The notes beneath the pieces were generated by a model, which saw only the letters and a list, made by a program, of their open reading frames with translations, searched no databases and had not been told where the DNA came from. Below are positions 1 through 11,944 of a DNA stretch of 64,000 nucleotides, piece by piece (the first letter of the stretch is position 1; each line of letters opens with the position of its first letter). Source of the DNA: Trichosphaerium sp. ATCC 40318. Its lineage: Eukaryota > Discosea > Flabellinia > Trichosidae. Location: positions 1 to 64,000 of the forward strand of contig JALMLS010000015.1 in assembly GCA_038496445.1 (NCBI GenBank), read 5' to 3'. The translations under genes and the position numbers were made by a program.

Positions 1-137
1 CGCCGATTAATACGGCTGTCTGCATTTATTTTTGGTCACTTTGTGGTTATCCTCAACGATCAGGCCAGTAAAACTATACTTCTTTTAAAATACACGCAAA
101 TTAGCGCTTTTCAACACTCAAACTAAATCATACACAG

Positions 138-1475
138 GCAAGAGAAGAAAGCTCTAAAAACCTTGATGCTATGAAACAAGTGCTATACGGTACAGCGGAG
201 CACGCAGCGAACCCCGACCTCGTGTCTCCTCTTGCCAATGAAGTTTATGTTACAAATCTCATCCCTCTCTTAATCACCAACCTCCACAGGATCGAATTTG
301 AGGTCAGGACGCTCTTTTTTTTTCAATTTGTGATTTTTTTTCGTATTGACACTCTCAGGCCAAAAAAGACGCTGCGTTAGTTTTCAATAGCTTACTACGC
401 AGACAAGTGGGTGTACGATCGCCTACCGTGGAATACATTACACGTCACCCCGAAGTGCTAGACCATCTTGTAGCGGGGTACATTAGCCGCATTAGTGCTC
501 TTAGTTTTTATTAATTGGATTCAGTTGTGAGAACCTTGAAATTGCCTTAAACTGTGGTAATATGTTGCGTGAGTGTGTTAGGCACGAACCTCTCGCTAAT
601 ATCATCTTGTCTGGCGAAAATTTTTACAAGTTTTTCAAATTTGTTGAAATGCCAAATTTTGATGTTGCTTCTGATGGTTTCGCTACGTTCAAGGTATATA
701 GTGCTAGTAATATAATGTAAAAATTAATGATTATTTTTTTAGGACCTTCTCACAAAGCATAAACAATTGTGCGCCGAGTTTTTGGAGAAGAATTACACAC
801 GTGTACGCTTTTTTTTTTTTTTTTTTCCGTTCAACTCCTGTTTTGGGTTATTTTTTGACACTCCTTAAAGGTATTCACGGAGTATACTACACTTCTGCAC
901 TCTGATAATTACGTTACTAAACGACAATCGTTGAAGGTATTTTTATCATCATTTGTTAAAAAAACGTGTTTGTAACCGGGATTATAGCTACTTGGTGAAT
1001 TGCTTCTGGATCGTGCTAATTTCAACGTGATGACAAAGTACATTAGTCAACAAGCTAATCTCAAGTTAATGATGAATTTACTCCGAGATAAGAGTCGTAG
1101 CATTCAATTCGAGGTGAGGAAACATTATCTCTTAAAGGTGTCAATCTTCTAAATTTTTGTAAAGGCGTTCCATGTTTTCAAAGTATTCGTAGCGAATCCT
1201 AACAAACCACAACCTATCCTCGAGATCCTAGTAAGAAACAAGGCCAAGTTGATAAAATTCTTGACAAATTTCCACAAGGATAGAGGTAAGTCATTTTTAT
1301 TATTATTTTGTGTTAAAAAATCAACTTTCCGAAAAAATAATCAGAAAGAAAATTCTATTAAAAGCCATTTGCATTTGGTTCCCTACCTCGTTATTTAATA
1401 CTTTTTGTAGTGCTAGATGATGAACAATTTGCAGATGAGAAGGCGTTCCTATTGAAGCAAATTGAGCAACTTTAG
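138..1475 (+). CDS. CAB39: MO25/CAB39 scaffold protein, 5' end missing
   Basis: MO25 is the armadillo-like scaffold that, with the pseudokinase STRAD, activates LKB1 and also binds GCK-family kinases. Eight exons can be joined: 138-302, 359-477, 525-693, 743-802, 871-936, 988-1113, 1165-1285 and 1411-1475, giving about 296 codons against about 341 in animals. Diagnostic stretches are [18 protein letters not shown], the block [19 protein letters not shown] and [20 protein letters not shown], then the C-terminal [15 protein letters not shown]. The missing part is the first 40 or so residues; the bases before 138 show no convincing match to them, so the start lies outside the window or in an exon I cannot see. 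Every junction is GT-AG. Identification is secure; the 5' boundary is not. Confidence 0.93.
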
Positions 1476-1747
1476 CTTGATGTAAATTATTTTCATGCGC
1501 CGGATCATCGTACTTGTAATACTGCCATTTGTACAAAAAAATCACCAAAAAACTTGTTTTCAACGAATAAATTCAGAACAAACAACTTATATGGGTTCTC
1601 TGTCTTGTATTTGCTTTGATTTGGGTTGAGATGTGCATTATTACACGTGCTGCTTATGTAGTTAAGGCTCGTGATTTTTATTAGACGATTTCGTAGTCCC
1701 CTAGGAACAACCCTACAAACTCCCTCCCTATTTAATATTTGGCTTGC

Positions 1748-3328
1748 ATGATGCCCCGGCGTAGATCCCAGAGCCTAGCACCTGATATTGACGTGATCAG
1801 CTTCAAACACTTCAATGACCTTACTCAAAGCGACACAGACGTCACCGAAGTTAACGGAAAGCGTCAGTTTGCTACTACGGATAAATTACCGATCCTAACA
1901 AATTCACGGTTCGCGTAAGTTTTTAAATTTACCGGAAATCAGCACTGAGCGTATAGCATGCGCGCATGCTTTAATTTCCCGCCCTTACTCGTTTCCACAG
2001 AAAAGATTATCCAGCGCGAATGGCGCGCAGCCACGAGCCTCCCAAAGGGACGTGGATGCCAAACTCGCCTGACAAACCTTCTGCAATGAAGCAACTACAA
2101 AGCCTTTCAATATTCGATCAATTCCCTTCGTGGGAAGTACAGACAAAGTAAGGACATATTTTGTGAACTTACAAAGTAATATTCTAAAAGGGCACCAAAA
2201 AAAGCCTCTCTTGTATGCAAGGACCTTGTTCAGTTCAATTTTGAATGGGGCACATCACCACTACGCTTAATAGAGCAATTTACAATGAAGCCTAAATGTA
2301 CAGATTTACAACAAAGAAATGTATCCACCAACATTGGTTTTACCAATAGAAAAACCCCTAAACATCACGCTTTGTGTGTTCAGATGGGTTTTCAAATTAT
2401 TTTTATTTTTTATCAAGAAACGTTTAAAAAATCCCTTGACGATCAAGTTTACACATGCTCTATTAAATGGCGCTGAGATAACCCAGCTGTTTGATAATAT
2501 AACTTCTGTAGAAGAGTTTATATCTGCAATGGAGGTAAGTAAACTAGGTTTTTTTTGTAAAAAGCCCGTATTATTCGAAAATTTAATTTAATTTGTAAAA
2601 TCTCGCCTCTATGTATTCATCGTTATTAATTGTTGTACTGTGAAGGATGCTACAAAGCTTGTGAATAGTGTACTAGACCTTATAGATGAAGTGGCGCTTC
2701 TAGAAACAGAATATGACGTTTTTGCTAAAGGCAGAGGTGGTCCTTCAAAGGCTATGCTAAAGGTACGCTAACTCGGCTTTCTCCAACCAAATTACCTTCA
2801 CGTGTTAAAATTTCAAATGAGTTCCATGAGGTTTACCTTATGATTTTTTTTTCTTCGTCTACTCGAGTACATAACACTTACTGTTTTAAGAAGTGTGTGC
2901 TTTCGCTTCTCTTTTTTGTGAAATATTTTTTCGCTTTAATTTTTCTTGTTGAAAAAACGTTGCTGTTTTGCTTACAAATTTTGTTCAATACAGGTCTGCT
3001 TCAAGTCTAAAACAAAGCTAAATAATACCTTTGTAATCGTTTTCAACATTGTCCATAATTACCCGGAAACACCTATGGAGGTTCTTGTTATGACTCGTTG
3101 GGATTGTGAGGTATGCTTAATTATTACGTCAACAAACGTGTTTTTTCACAAATTGCGGACTTCTACCACCTCCTTTGCTGTTTAATACTACTTTCTATCG
3201 TACCCTTACACTCTTTGTAGATCCCACAAGACACAATAAGCGCTACAATACGTGATGTGAATAGAGAGCGTGGTAGATTAAGCCGGATATGCCAATCTCT
3301 CAATGACTTGTGCCAAAACGCTGTTTAG
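1748..3328 (+). CDS. KNL1/Spc7-like kinetochore protein (C-terminal RWD region)
   Basis: A spliced gene of roughly 370 codons. It opens MMPRRRSQSLAPDIDV, a short basic unstructured N-terminus. The second half resembles the C-terminal domain of KNL1/Spc7/Spc105: a helix with VEEFISAMEDATKLVNSV, then LDLIDEVALLETEYD, then a beta-rich part with KVCFKSKTKLNNTFVIVFNI and MEVLVMTRWDCEI, ending SRICQSLNDLCQNAV. In known members this double-RWD region docks the Mis12 complex at kinetochores. The protein is much shorter than animal KNL1 and I see no long MELT array. Exon joining around 2330-2440 is ambiguous because two reading frames overlap; a GTTCAG...CAAG intron near 2383-2423 keeps the frame but has a weak donor. 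Family assignment rests on pattern only. Confidence 0.45.
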
Positions 3329-4481
3329 AGGGGTGTTGTTCTTGGTTTAAACTTATATATCTCCGCGTAACTTTGTACATGTAAAAACTGCCATTATGAG
3401 GGCGGTTGCGTTTTTTTTCCTCTACGCCTATGCCAGATCTATAATAAATAAACTTTTGTAAATCGTTTTGACTTACACGTTTTTGTCACATGGAACTGAT
3501 AATGGTGTTGAACTCCTAAAAAGCGACGTTTGGTTGTAACCAGTAAACGTCGTTTAGAGTATCTAGAAGCATATGAAAGAGGTGTCAACACTTTGCTGAA
3601 ATTGTTTAAAAAACACACAGTAGCTAAGGATACACGTTCTTCATTCGATTTTTTTGTCGGTACCAATATTGGACGACTGCGTTTCCTTATACTCACACGC
3701 AAATGCGCATAATATAAATAAAAAAAAACCATGGTTGTTGTGAAATAAACGAGGTAGGTTTATTTTTTTTTCAGGAAATTCCACCAATTTTCAGTCAAAC
3801 TTGAATCGAACTTACTACACTACTTCACAATACAGAACCACACTCGAAATTCGCATGTATAATCCCCAATTGCACCAAACTATTCTAAAAATGTCGTGGC
3901 TATTGCATGAGAGGGTTGTAGAAGAATTGCGCAAAAACCACAATTAAATTTCGATGCAAATGATGATCAATAAAAGGATCTTTTTTCCGTTTAGCTAGTA
4001 GAATACGTCTACTCAGGTTCCGAGCGGCTCCACAGGTCCTCTCAAGAGTACCCTGTTTCACCAAGGGGTAGCAGGGCATACGGAACGGAACGCCCGCAAG
4101 TATAGTAACAATCTGCTTGCAATGCGAGGCTGACGATATTCCCAGCAAGGCTATGGTTGTCTTGTCAGAGTTGTTGGTGGTGATGAGAAAGGCTCTGGTC
4201 GAAAGACAATTTTTGCTATTGTTAGGAATAAACGGGCTTTTTGTATTTTTCCTTCATTTTGCCATGTTAAAACTCCGTTATGGCACTTGAATGCAATAAT
4301 ATTGTACGGTGAAATATTTGGAAACGGCTATTTGTGGTTCAGTGAACTGTAGAATTTTCTTCATATTTTTTGGTCAATGACCATGTTTTGCAACGAAAAA
4401 ATTATCGAAACGTACTTCCACTTTGTTGAGGAAGTTATCCAACATCATATCATATTCTAGAACAACAACAAACAATACATC
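3329..4481. other. Gene-poor stretch, possibly a short minus-strand gene
   Basis: The left part holds AATAAATAA-type 3' ends of the upstream gene. On the plus strand, about 3520-3712 stays open and encodes a basic peptide, but it follows a TGA and has no ATG. On the minus strand, 4250-3900 stays open without a clear start; its translation has KQGTLE followed by a helix-like tail ending FFYNPLMQ, faintly like a PAC3-type proteasome chaperone, which I do not claim. The right part is the upstream region of cofilin. Confidence 0.3.
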
Positions 4482-5050
4482 ATGAGCGTACTACAAGTCC
4501 AAACACAACTAGATGACGACTGCATCCCAGCATTTGATAAGTGCGTCAAATTTTTTTCTTTTTTCTTCACCACTCATTCCTTGTCTTCTTTTCTTCCTCA
4601 CCGTCTCTTCAATAGATTCAAGATGGGAAAAGGAAGTCCTTACATTGTATACAAGCTTACTGATAATCATTCACGTGTTGTCATTGAAACAAAGGGAAGA
4701 CAAGGAGATGATTGGCAAACACTTGTTGAAGAGCTACCAGAAAATGAACCAAGATATGTCTTATTCTCATACAATTACGATCTTGGATCAGATGGAAAAA
4801 GAACAAAGACTGTATTTCTTTATTGGTGTCCTATGAAGTCCGGTGTAAAAAACAGAATGTTGTACACATGCACCAGGATGTACTTGAAGTCTCTCTTTCA
4901 TGTGCGTTCTTACAAACTTTCCTTTATTTAAACGAAAACGTTTTACCAACTCTTTGTTTGTAGGGTATCTCAGTAAGTATGCAAGCTGGTAGGAAATGTG
5001 ATGTCACAAACGAGTCTGTATTGAATGTTTGTACAAGCAAATTCAGATAA
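4482..5050 (+). CDS. Cofilin/ADF-family actin-depolymerising protein
   Basis: Three exons (4482-4540, 4616-4901, 4964-5050) give 143 residues, the usual size of a single ADF-homology domain. It would bind actin monomers and filaments and speed filament severing and turnover in the cytoplasm. Supporting features are the early acidic/hydrophobic stretch DDDCIPAFDKFKMG, the core strands SPYIVYKLTDNH and RVVIETKG, then PRYVLFSYNYDLG and the long helix region with KTVFLYWCP and MKSGVKNRMLYTCTR, which corresponds to the actin-binding long helix where cofilins have (I/V)SP-A-x-(I/V)K-x-KM. The C-terminus ends TSKFR. Start ATG at 4482 follows an A-rich leader. The N-terminal regulatory serine of animal cofilins (Ser3) has a candidate in MSVLQV at position 2. 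Confidence 0.85.
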
Positions 5051-5685
5051 AGACCACAAATGTAGTAACTTCTTCACTTGTAAATGTAAATAAATCTTGT
5101 TCCTTTTCAAATCCACAAAATCTTTTTGTGCACAGTCATCTTGTCGACTGTTTCTGTTCTTTTCAAAGGTGGCATCTGGTATACAAACTCAAGATCACTG
5201 AAACCTACAGGAAAAATTCTTTCATATATCTCTAATAACGATCTGAAGTCCAAACCATGAACATCTTCAAGCGGACTTGTTAATTTTTATTTCTGTTTTT
5301 TTTTAAATGGCTCTGATTTTACATGAACTTTGCGCTCTTTAAAATGTACATGATGCGTTCCCGACGAATCTTTAGTCCTTGTTGAGATAACAAACCTTTT
5401 AAACATCTCAAAGAATCCAATTCTCGCATAAGCACAGTGATTAATGCAGGGCTACTTCTATGATCTAAATAATAAATTAACAAAAAAAGCAAGAAAGAAA
5501 AAACAAAACAACAGTCTACTGCGCACTTAGTTTTTCAAACTTTTAAAAAATATGTTGTCTGTAGGTTCGCTAAAAAGTTTTTTGAAAGAAAAATGATAAA
5601 ACAGTTTTTGCTGAACTGTTCTCGAAGAGAATTTTTACAAAACTTTCTTTTTTGTAAGTGACCTGCAATTTGATATCATTAACAA
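5051..5685. other. Convergent intergenic region
   Basis: This lies between the 3' ends of cofilin (plus) and the armadillo protein (minus). It is AT-rich with several A and T runs, consistent with two 3' untranslated regions. I see no further gene. Confidence 0.5.
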
Positions 5686-7558
5686 TTACGTACGTAAAAA
5701 TAGGACAAGTGCCCACAATGCTGTCTCTACAAAGCTACTACCATTCTCACTCTCTTCAGATGACTTTTCCTTCTTTTTAGCGGCTTCAGAACGCTTATAT
5801 TCCTCAAACCGAGTAATACTTTTTAAACCTCTCAAAAATACTTTTTTGATAAGATCCTCAGTCACTAAAAAAAAAAATCGTATTAACTTCTTTGAACCCT
5901 TACAAAGAGACAATAAAAAGAACATACTGAAATGTGTAATATTGCCAAAGAATGCCATTAAATCTGTCAATATTGTAAACTCCAAAGGGTAACGATCAAA
6001 CCCACTAAGGAGGAGTTCTGGAACATCATTTTCTTTTAAAACATCCCAGGATGATTCTATAATTAAGTTCGTTAGTTTTTTTTTTTTGAAGAATTTTCAA
6101 ATGAAGGTCTCAAAAAATCACGTGCCATAGCTTGCAATATTTCTTAAAAGAGCTACATCTTGTTGCCAGTATATCTTATTACCTTCGTCAACCTTCAAAT
6201 AGCCAACAAGAATAGAAACAATATTTGTCTTCATCATTTCGTTAAAACAATGAACTAAAGCAAAAAACTATTAACACAAAATAATATTCGATCTATACTT
6301 ACCATCAAGTGCAATATTTATCAGAGCACCGTGCATATCAGAATGATAAGGTTCTATTTATGATTAGGTTAGCTTCATATTAACCATCGATAAAAAACTG
6401 GTTCACATCCAACAAAAGCGTTGGAAATATCCGCAAAAATCATGGTACCAGCTAGAGGAATAAAATTTTTTGTTCGTAAGTACCTCTGAATTTGTCAATA
6501 GAGTTTACAACCAAAGAAATGGCATCAAGTTCAAGAAGTCTTCCCCAAATCTCGGCATGATATGTGAAATCTCTTAACAACATACCAATCTCACGATGCA
6601 CGTCTGGCTTATCTGGAAAACTTCTAAGACCAGCTACAACGTGTTCTATTAACCCACGTTCAACAAAAACCTGAGAAAGTTGTTCTAAGCAGAAATAAGT
6701 AAACCAAAAGCGTGTAAACAAAAAAAAACACTTTGCTATGAATACACAAGAAAAAGATGACTAAATCACTAGTGAGATCCACGTTGCGATTCAGAATAAC
6801 TTGGGGAAGGGTACAGTGCACTTGGTGCATAGGTACGAAGGGAGAAAGTAATTAATCGTACCATCTCTGTAACACAAATTCATCAATGCAAAACAAGCAT
6901 TTAGGAAAAAGTCACTATGTTTTTGAGCTTTGAGTTGCTCAAATACCAAATCTGCAAAATCTGTAGTTTTGACATACTCCTTGTTTTCCTCTAGAACATA
7001 ATTAATACGTTTAAAACAACAAGGAAACAGATTCTTGAAGAAATTACGTGAATTAAAGCCTTACCACGTAATTCAAGATTACCAAGAGCTCCAAGGCCAT
7101 CTTTATAAAGTGCTACATCCCCTGGAAAGTTTTTCAAACCATTTATGATAGCATCCATAGCACCGTCTATAAAAATACTTAATGAGTATTTATGCCATTG
7201 TTTTGTGCGTGTCAAGGCTTTAAAAATGATAATAGAGTATCTTCAACAATGGAAATTTTAACGTACATTCACCCAGTAATAATGACTGCTCTTCATAGTT
7301 CCTACCTTTCGGTTGAAAAACAAGACGTTTTATGATGTAACAAGACATTGCAAAGTAGTCTGCCCTCATTGGGAACATTTCCATTAATCCCACAACCTAT
7401 ATACAGTAAGGATAACGTCTGACGGTTGATATGACCCGTATAAAAATCGAGTTCTTTTGGGTTTTAGTTTTACAAAATATTTGTACCTCTTGTAATTCGA
7501 TATCTGGTATTTTGACGATAGTTGGCTGTCGTGACGCGATTCTGGAGAGTATTGCCAT
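5686..7558 (-). CDS. Armadillo/HEAT-repeat protein of unknown function
   Basis: The start ATG at 7558 opens MAILSRIASRQPTIV. Multiple short exons follow on the minus strand. Several contain helical repeats of armadillo type: GLMEMFPMRADYFAMSCYII, DGAMDAIINGLKNFPGDV with LYKDGLGALGNLELR, ADLVFEQLKAQKHSDFFLNA with CFALMNLCYRDG, and IEHVVAGLRSFPDKPDVHRE with IGMLLRDF. The pattern 'xLxxFP-x-(3-5)-hydrophobic-x-x-(G/A)-x-x-xL-x-NL' repeats. The last exon is a basic/acidic tail with KRSEAAKKKEKSSEESENGS and ends in a hydrophobic ALWALVLFLRT. I do not recognise a specific ortholog; a role as a scaffold or adaptor is inference from the fold. Exon edges at 5980-6450 are only approximate. Confidence 0.6.
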
Positions 7559-8181
7559 TTTCTCTCGTATAATACGCTGTCGCACGCTATTATCCGTTAT
7601 AATAGGTATATAGTCTTATGCGTACGTTGCCATGTGAACAAAGTACAGTTGATGCGTTTTGGATTGTTCCCATTTCCAGCGTGAATGCCACCATGGTGGC
7701 TTTTCATTTATCGTTGGGAGGTCTCTGAGACTATAGAATTTCAATAATGATGACAAACAAAATATTTTCGTGTTAAACCCACCAATGGTAAATATTAGGA
7801 TAATACATCGCGGTTTGACGCCTCCAGAGCTTATGGTATTGATGTAACCACAGTAATTTACGTGTAGCGAGCGATAACGCCATTATCTCGTATGGCGAAC
7901 AATAGCAGCATATAGACTCTATCAGCTCCGCTGGAAGGTAAATTACATGGCAGGCTTGTTCCTATTTTTGTTATAATTGTGATATTGTTAATTATAACGC
8001 GATTTAATACCATTATGAGTTGGTAACGGCCAGCGACAAAATTATATCAACTTACAAAGTAACTTGGTTGACTTTTGTTTAAAAATATCAAACAAGGAGA
8101 AAATAACTGTTATTTCCAGCGTTGCAAAATAAAAAACTTTTATTCTGAGTTACAAACAAAGTAAACTGAGAACTCAGTTTT
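7559..8181. other. Intergenic region upstream of the armadillo gene
   Basis: It separates the 3' end of the aminopeptidase from the start of the armadillo gene, both on the minus strand. It must contain the armadillo promoter. No open frame, RNA gene or repeat stands out. Confidence 0.4.
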
Positions 8182-11100
8182 CTACTTTTTAGCCTTTAAT
8201 TCTGTTACTTGCTTCTCTAAAGCGCTTACTTTCTTCGAAAGCTGTTCGACTTCTAAAAATACTTTTAGATTTTAATGAAGTTTTACAAACGCACGTTTCT
8301 TCAACTCGTTGTTACCAGATGATCCATTAAGTGCCTTGAGCTTCCTGTCAAGCCAAGGGGAATCTTGGTTAGACAAACTGGAACGCAAACCGGCTATTGC
8401 AGAAGCAGATCCCTTAACATTTAGTAAGCACATCAAAGTTTTGTATTGGGGTTTTTACCGTGGATTTCAATGTTACAAGTGCACCAACAGCAGCTTTTAT
8501 GACACCAGCATTATCTTCTGCTAAAAGAGTCTCCAGGTAGGCAATTGTACGTTTCTTGGTAAGTTCATCTTGCCATGTGGCCACGCTAGCGAGGGAAGAG
8601 ATAGCAGATGTGCGCACAAGATTATGGACTTCACCATAAGGACATTTCGATCTGTAAATCATTATTAATAAAACTCTCAAGCTAACATTTCCTACCTGAG
8701 GTATTCGCAAGCATCCTTCGATTGCAGTGATCCCATGGCACTCAATGCACCACGTGTGACAATCTTGTAGTACCCACCTACGTACTCTCCCTCAACAAAG
8801 GACTTCAACACTTCGAAGTCAGCATCATTGGCCTTTAAGAAAGCAAGTCAGAGATATGAATTAGCTTTCATACAACTTACCTGTTTGCCAAGGGCGCCAA
8901 GTGCTCTGCTCAAGGCACTGTAAGTCAACTTTGGTGTCTTTACGAATTCCAATAATGCTGAGCGCATTTTTGGATGCTTAATACTCTGACAAGCAAGTGT
9001 GACTGCTCTCTAGAGATATATAGTAAGGCATCAAAGAAGAAGAGGAAAAAGAATCGTACCAAAGACAAAGGCATTGTAAATGTCTTTAAAAAGTGGGTCA
9101 ACGTATTGATACCGTGTGCAGTCTTTGCTGTTTTCAATGCAAGCGCTGCTTGAGCTTGAACACCATAGAACTTTTCATTGTCCATTGCAGCGCTTAGTTT
9201 AGCTAAGGCATCACGACTGCCTACCTAGAAACAAGATTATTATAATAAGACCTATGATTATTGCAAGTACCTTAGCAAGTGTCTTGGCTGCCCATATTCT
9301 TTGTGCTACTGATTTATGCTTTGTCACTACATTATTGAGGATATCAAGTCCAGGATTGAAGTCCAATCCATACACAAGTGTCAAATCAGGGTCAACACAA
9401 ACCATTGATGGTTTAGCATCAACGTTAAGGGTAACAGCTGCGTATTTGGTCTGTGAATATATGAGTACCAACAAGTATTCCTTTAAACGCACGTTCTCAA
9501 ATACGAGTTTAGCTGTAACTTCCTTACCATCCACATCGGTAACACGGACTGGTAAATCCATATCAAAAAGATTTACACCTTTCTTTGCATCCACTTGGGT
9601 TTGCTCCGCGGTGATTGTCACACACTTATCTGTTGTGTTGTACTTGTAACTCACTTTAAATTTAGGGTACCCTTTGCTATAAAGCCTAAATCACGCATTA
9701 GAAGACTTTTGGTAGCAGTTTATACAGGAACGTACCATTGATCAAAGAACTTGGTAAGGTTAAGTCCACTTGCTTTTTCTAAGCATTTACGGAAGTCATC
9801 AGTCTCGGCTACCTTCTTTGCATATGTTTCAAGGTAATCTTTTACACCTGCCCAAAAGTATTTATCACCAAGAAGGCACCTACGAAAGTTAACAAAAGAA
9901 CAAGAAAAAAAGAAAAAAAGAAGAAAAAGTTGTACCTTAGCATATGAATCCTAACACAACCTCCTGGGTATGTGTGCCTAGAATGATATGAATAACCATT
10001 CACCAATAACTTTATGCAACGCACATATCAAACATTGACCAAGAAGTGTCGTAACTAGCCACGTAATTAGTGCACAATAAGGTAAAGATAACGCAATAAT
10101 TAACACGTACCAGCGCTCCACAATTGGACGAACATACGAATTGCACTCACCAAAGTATTGATAACACTTGGTGTATATATCATATTCAAGCTCGTCTCGT
10201 CCCTTTTGAGTCATTAATTAACAGTGTACATTGAAACAACATACCCTATTATCTTCAAGCCAACATGCTTCCATGTACTCAGCCCAAGATTCCTACAAAG
10301 AAAGGTCAGGAAAAAAAGTTGCTGTTTACAAAAACCAATATACTTTAAGCCACGTATGCTCGTAGTGTCGAATAACAACAGAGTCACCAAAGTATGAATG
10401 AGCCTAAAGATAATAATTATGAACCATAAAACGTGTCACAAAAATTTTAACTGAACACCTACCATCTCATGAGTGTTAACAATATCCATGAATAAACGAA
10501 AATCCTTATCCCATGTCTCATCAAGCATAAACACAAATCCCCAGGTAGTCAAGGTGACGTTCCTTATCAGGATGATTTAGCTTTTTTATAAGGTAATAAG
10601 TAACGTACTCCATAGCACCAGAGTTTCCAGGCATTATGATTTGAAAGTATTTATAGTCCTTGAAAGGAAAAGGAACTTGTGTACGTTTTTGCATCCAAGC
10701 CATAATTTTCCTTGTCTCTTGGAACGTAAGTCGCAAGTCTGATTCCTTCACTTCCTGTTTTATAACCATGAGTACACTGTTTAAAAGCATAAGAGGTACC
10801 TTCGGAGCAAAATACGATATTGGAATGCCGTCAAGTGCTTCGTCCTTAACTGGGCAATATTAGCATCGTTCCACAAATAGATAAAATCACATACCAGTTA
10901 CAAAGTCACCCACGGCCCAACAAGTCAAGTAAGCAGGACATGGATAATCCAAGACCCAGTGAGATGTTTTAAGTGTGCTATCCTTGTCTTCTTCCAATTT
11001 TGATTCTTTACCATTGGCGAGAATAGTGTACTCTTTTAAGAACATCATTAATTTTATATTTTGTAGATTCTAGTACCTTTCTTTGCCGTAATAAAATACT

Positions 11101-11738
11101 CAAGGGTAGTACGGACAGTAGGGATGTCTACAGTGGCGAGCCAGTAGCGGGCACGCTCAGATTCGTTGTCTAAAGCACGTGAGATACAAGGTTTCTAGGT
11201 TTACATACCGATGAGCAAATATGGGCTTACGTCCGGGAACTTTTCATCTGGATAGCGGAATATTACAGCTGTAATAGGATTTACAACCTGAAAAAGCGTT
11301 AACGCCTATTTAAGACAAAGGGCATGCACTATAGCTGAGGGTGACGTCTTTAGTCTCATCCTGCTTCCAGGGTTTGTCCCACGTAAGAGTCACAATTTCA
11401 CCATTGTATGACCTTGTTGGCGTTAATTTTGTTAATACACAATTATTTGTACCAATCAACCGAGTCACAGGTAACAGCCATGTTTTGAAAGCCTAATACG
11501 AGTCAATAACGTCAATGTATGGCCACTTACCCATAGCGTTCAACTCAATGCTGCGACAGCTTACATTATTACATTTGATGGTATGCGTAACTACAAAATC
11601 AACCTTTTTATTGGCAAGATCAACGTTTGCTTTTATAACGATATGTTTTGGTTCCAAGCCAAGATGAGGCGCGTAGTTCTTTGATGGATTACTAACAGTG
11701 AAACCTGAACTCCGTTTACAACAAGCTCCTCTCGGCAT
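8182..11738 (-). CDS. M1-family zinc aminopeptidase with HEAT-repeat C-terminus
   Basis: A gluzincin aminopeptidase that would remove N-terminal residues from peptides. The start at 11738 gives MPRGACCKRSSGFTVSN, followed by the beta-saddle domain (HLGLEPKHIVIKANVDLAN). The substrate motif reads SGAMEY instead of the usual GAMEN. The zinc site is HEMAH followed after 18 residues by KESWAEYME, so the third ligand glutamate is present. An intron falls exactly inside the motif, between HEM and AH. After the catalytic and linker domains (FDQWLYSKGYPKFKVSY) come HEAT-like repeats (QRIWAAKTLAK, LSRALGALGKQ, VRTSAISSLASVA) and a short coiled coil ending LEKQVTELKAKK. The HEAT C-terminus resembles bacterial cold-active M1 enzymes and TAF2 more than ERAP-type tails, but the intact zinc site rules against a TAF2 pseudoenzyme. 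Confidence 0.88.
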
Positions 11739-11944
11739 GTTTGTACGACAGAATGAATATAACTACTTTGACCAGACATTCAAAAATTTTTCACATAGAA
11801 TGTACGGCCGTACACTTATGTTATCCTAAAGATAGTGGCTTCCTTTGCGAATAGAAAAATATCTAACAATTACACATGCAATTTATTCACACTGTAAATT
11901 TTACAAAAAGAGGTCAGTCCAAAGATACAGGTATGGTCTTTTAG

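Noticed and set aside
1-137. Possible N-terminal exon of MO25
   Set aside because: No frame resembles the expected N-terminus; the segment is too short to judge.
3520-3712. Plus-strand open frame with a basic peptide (KRRLEYLEAYERGVNTLLKL)
   Set aside because: No ATG, and a TGA lies directly upstream in frame; no convincing splice joins it to another exon.
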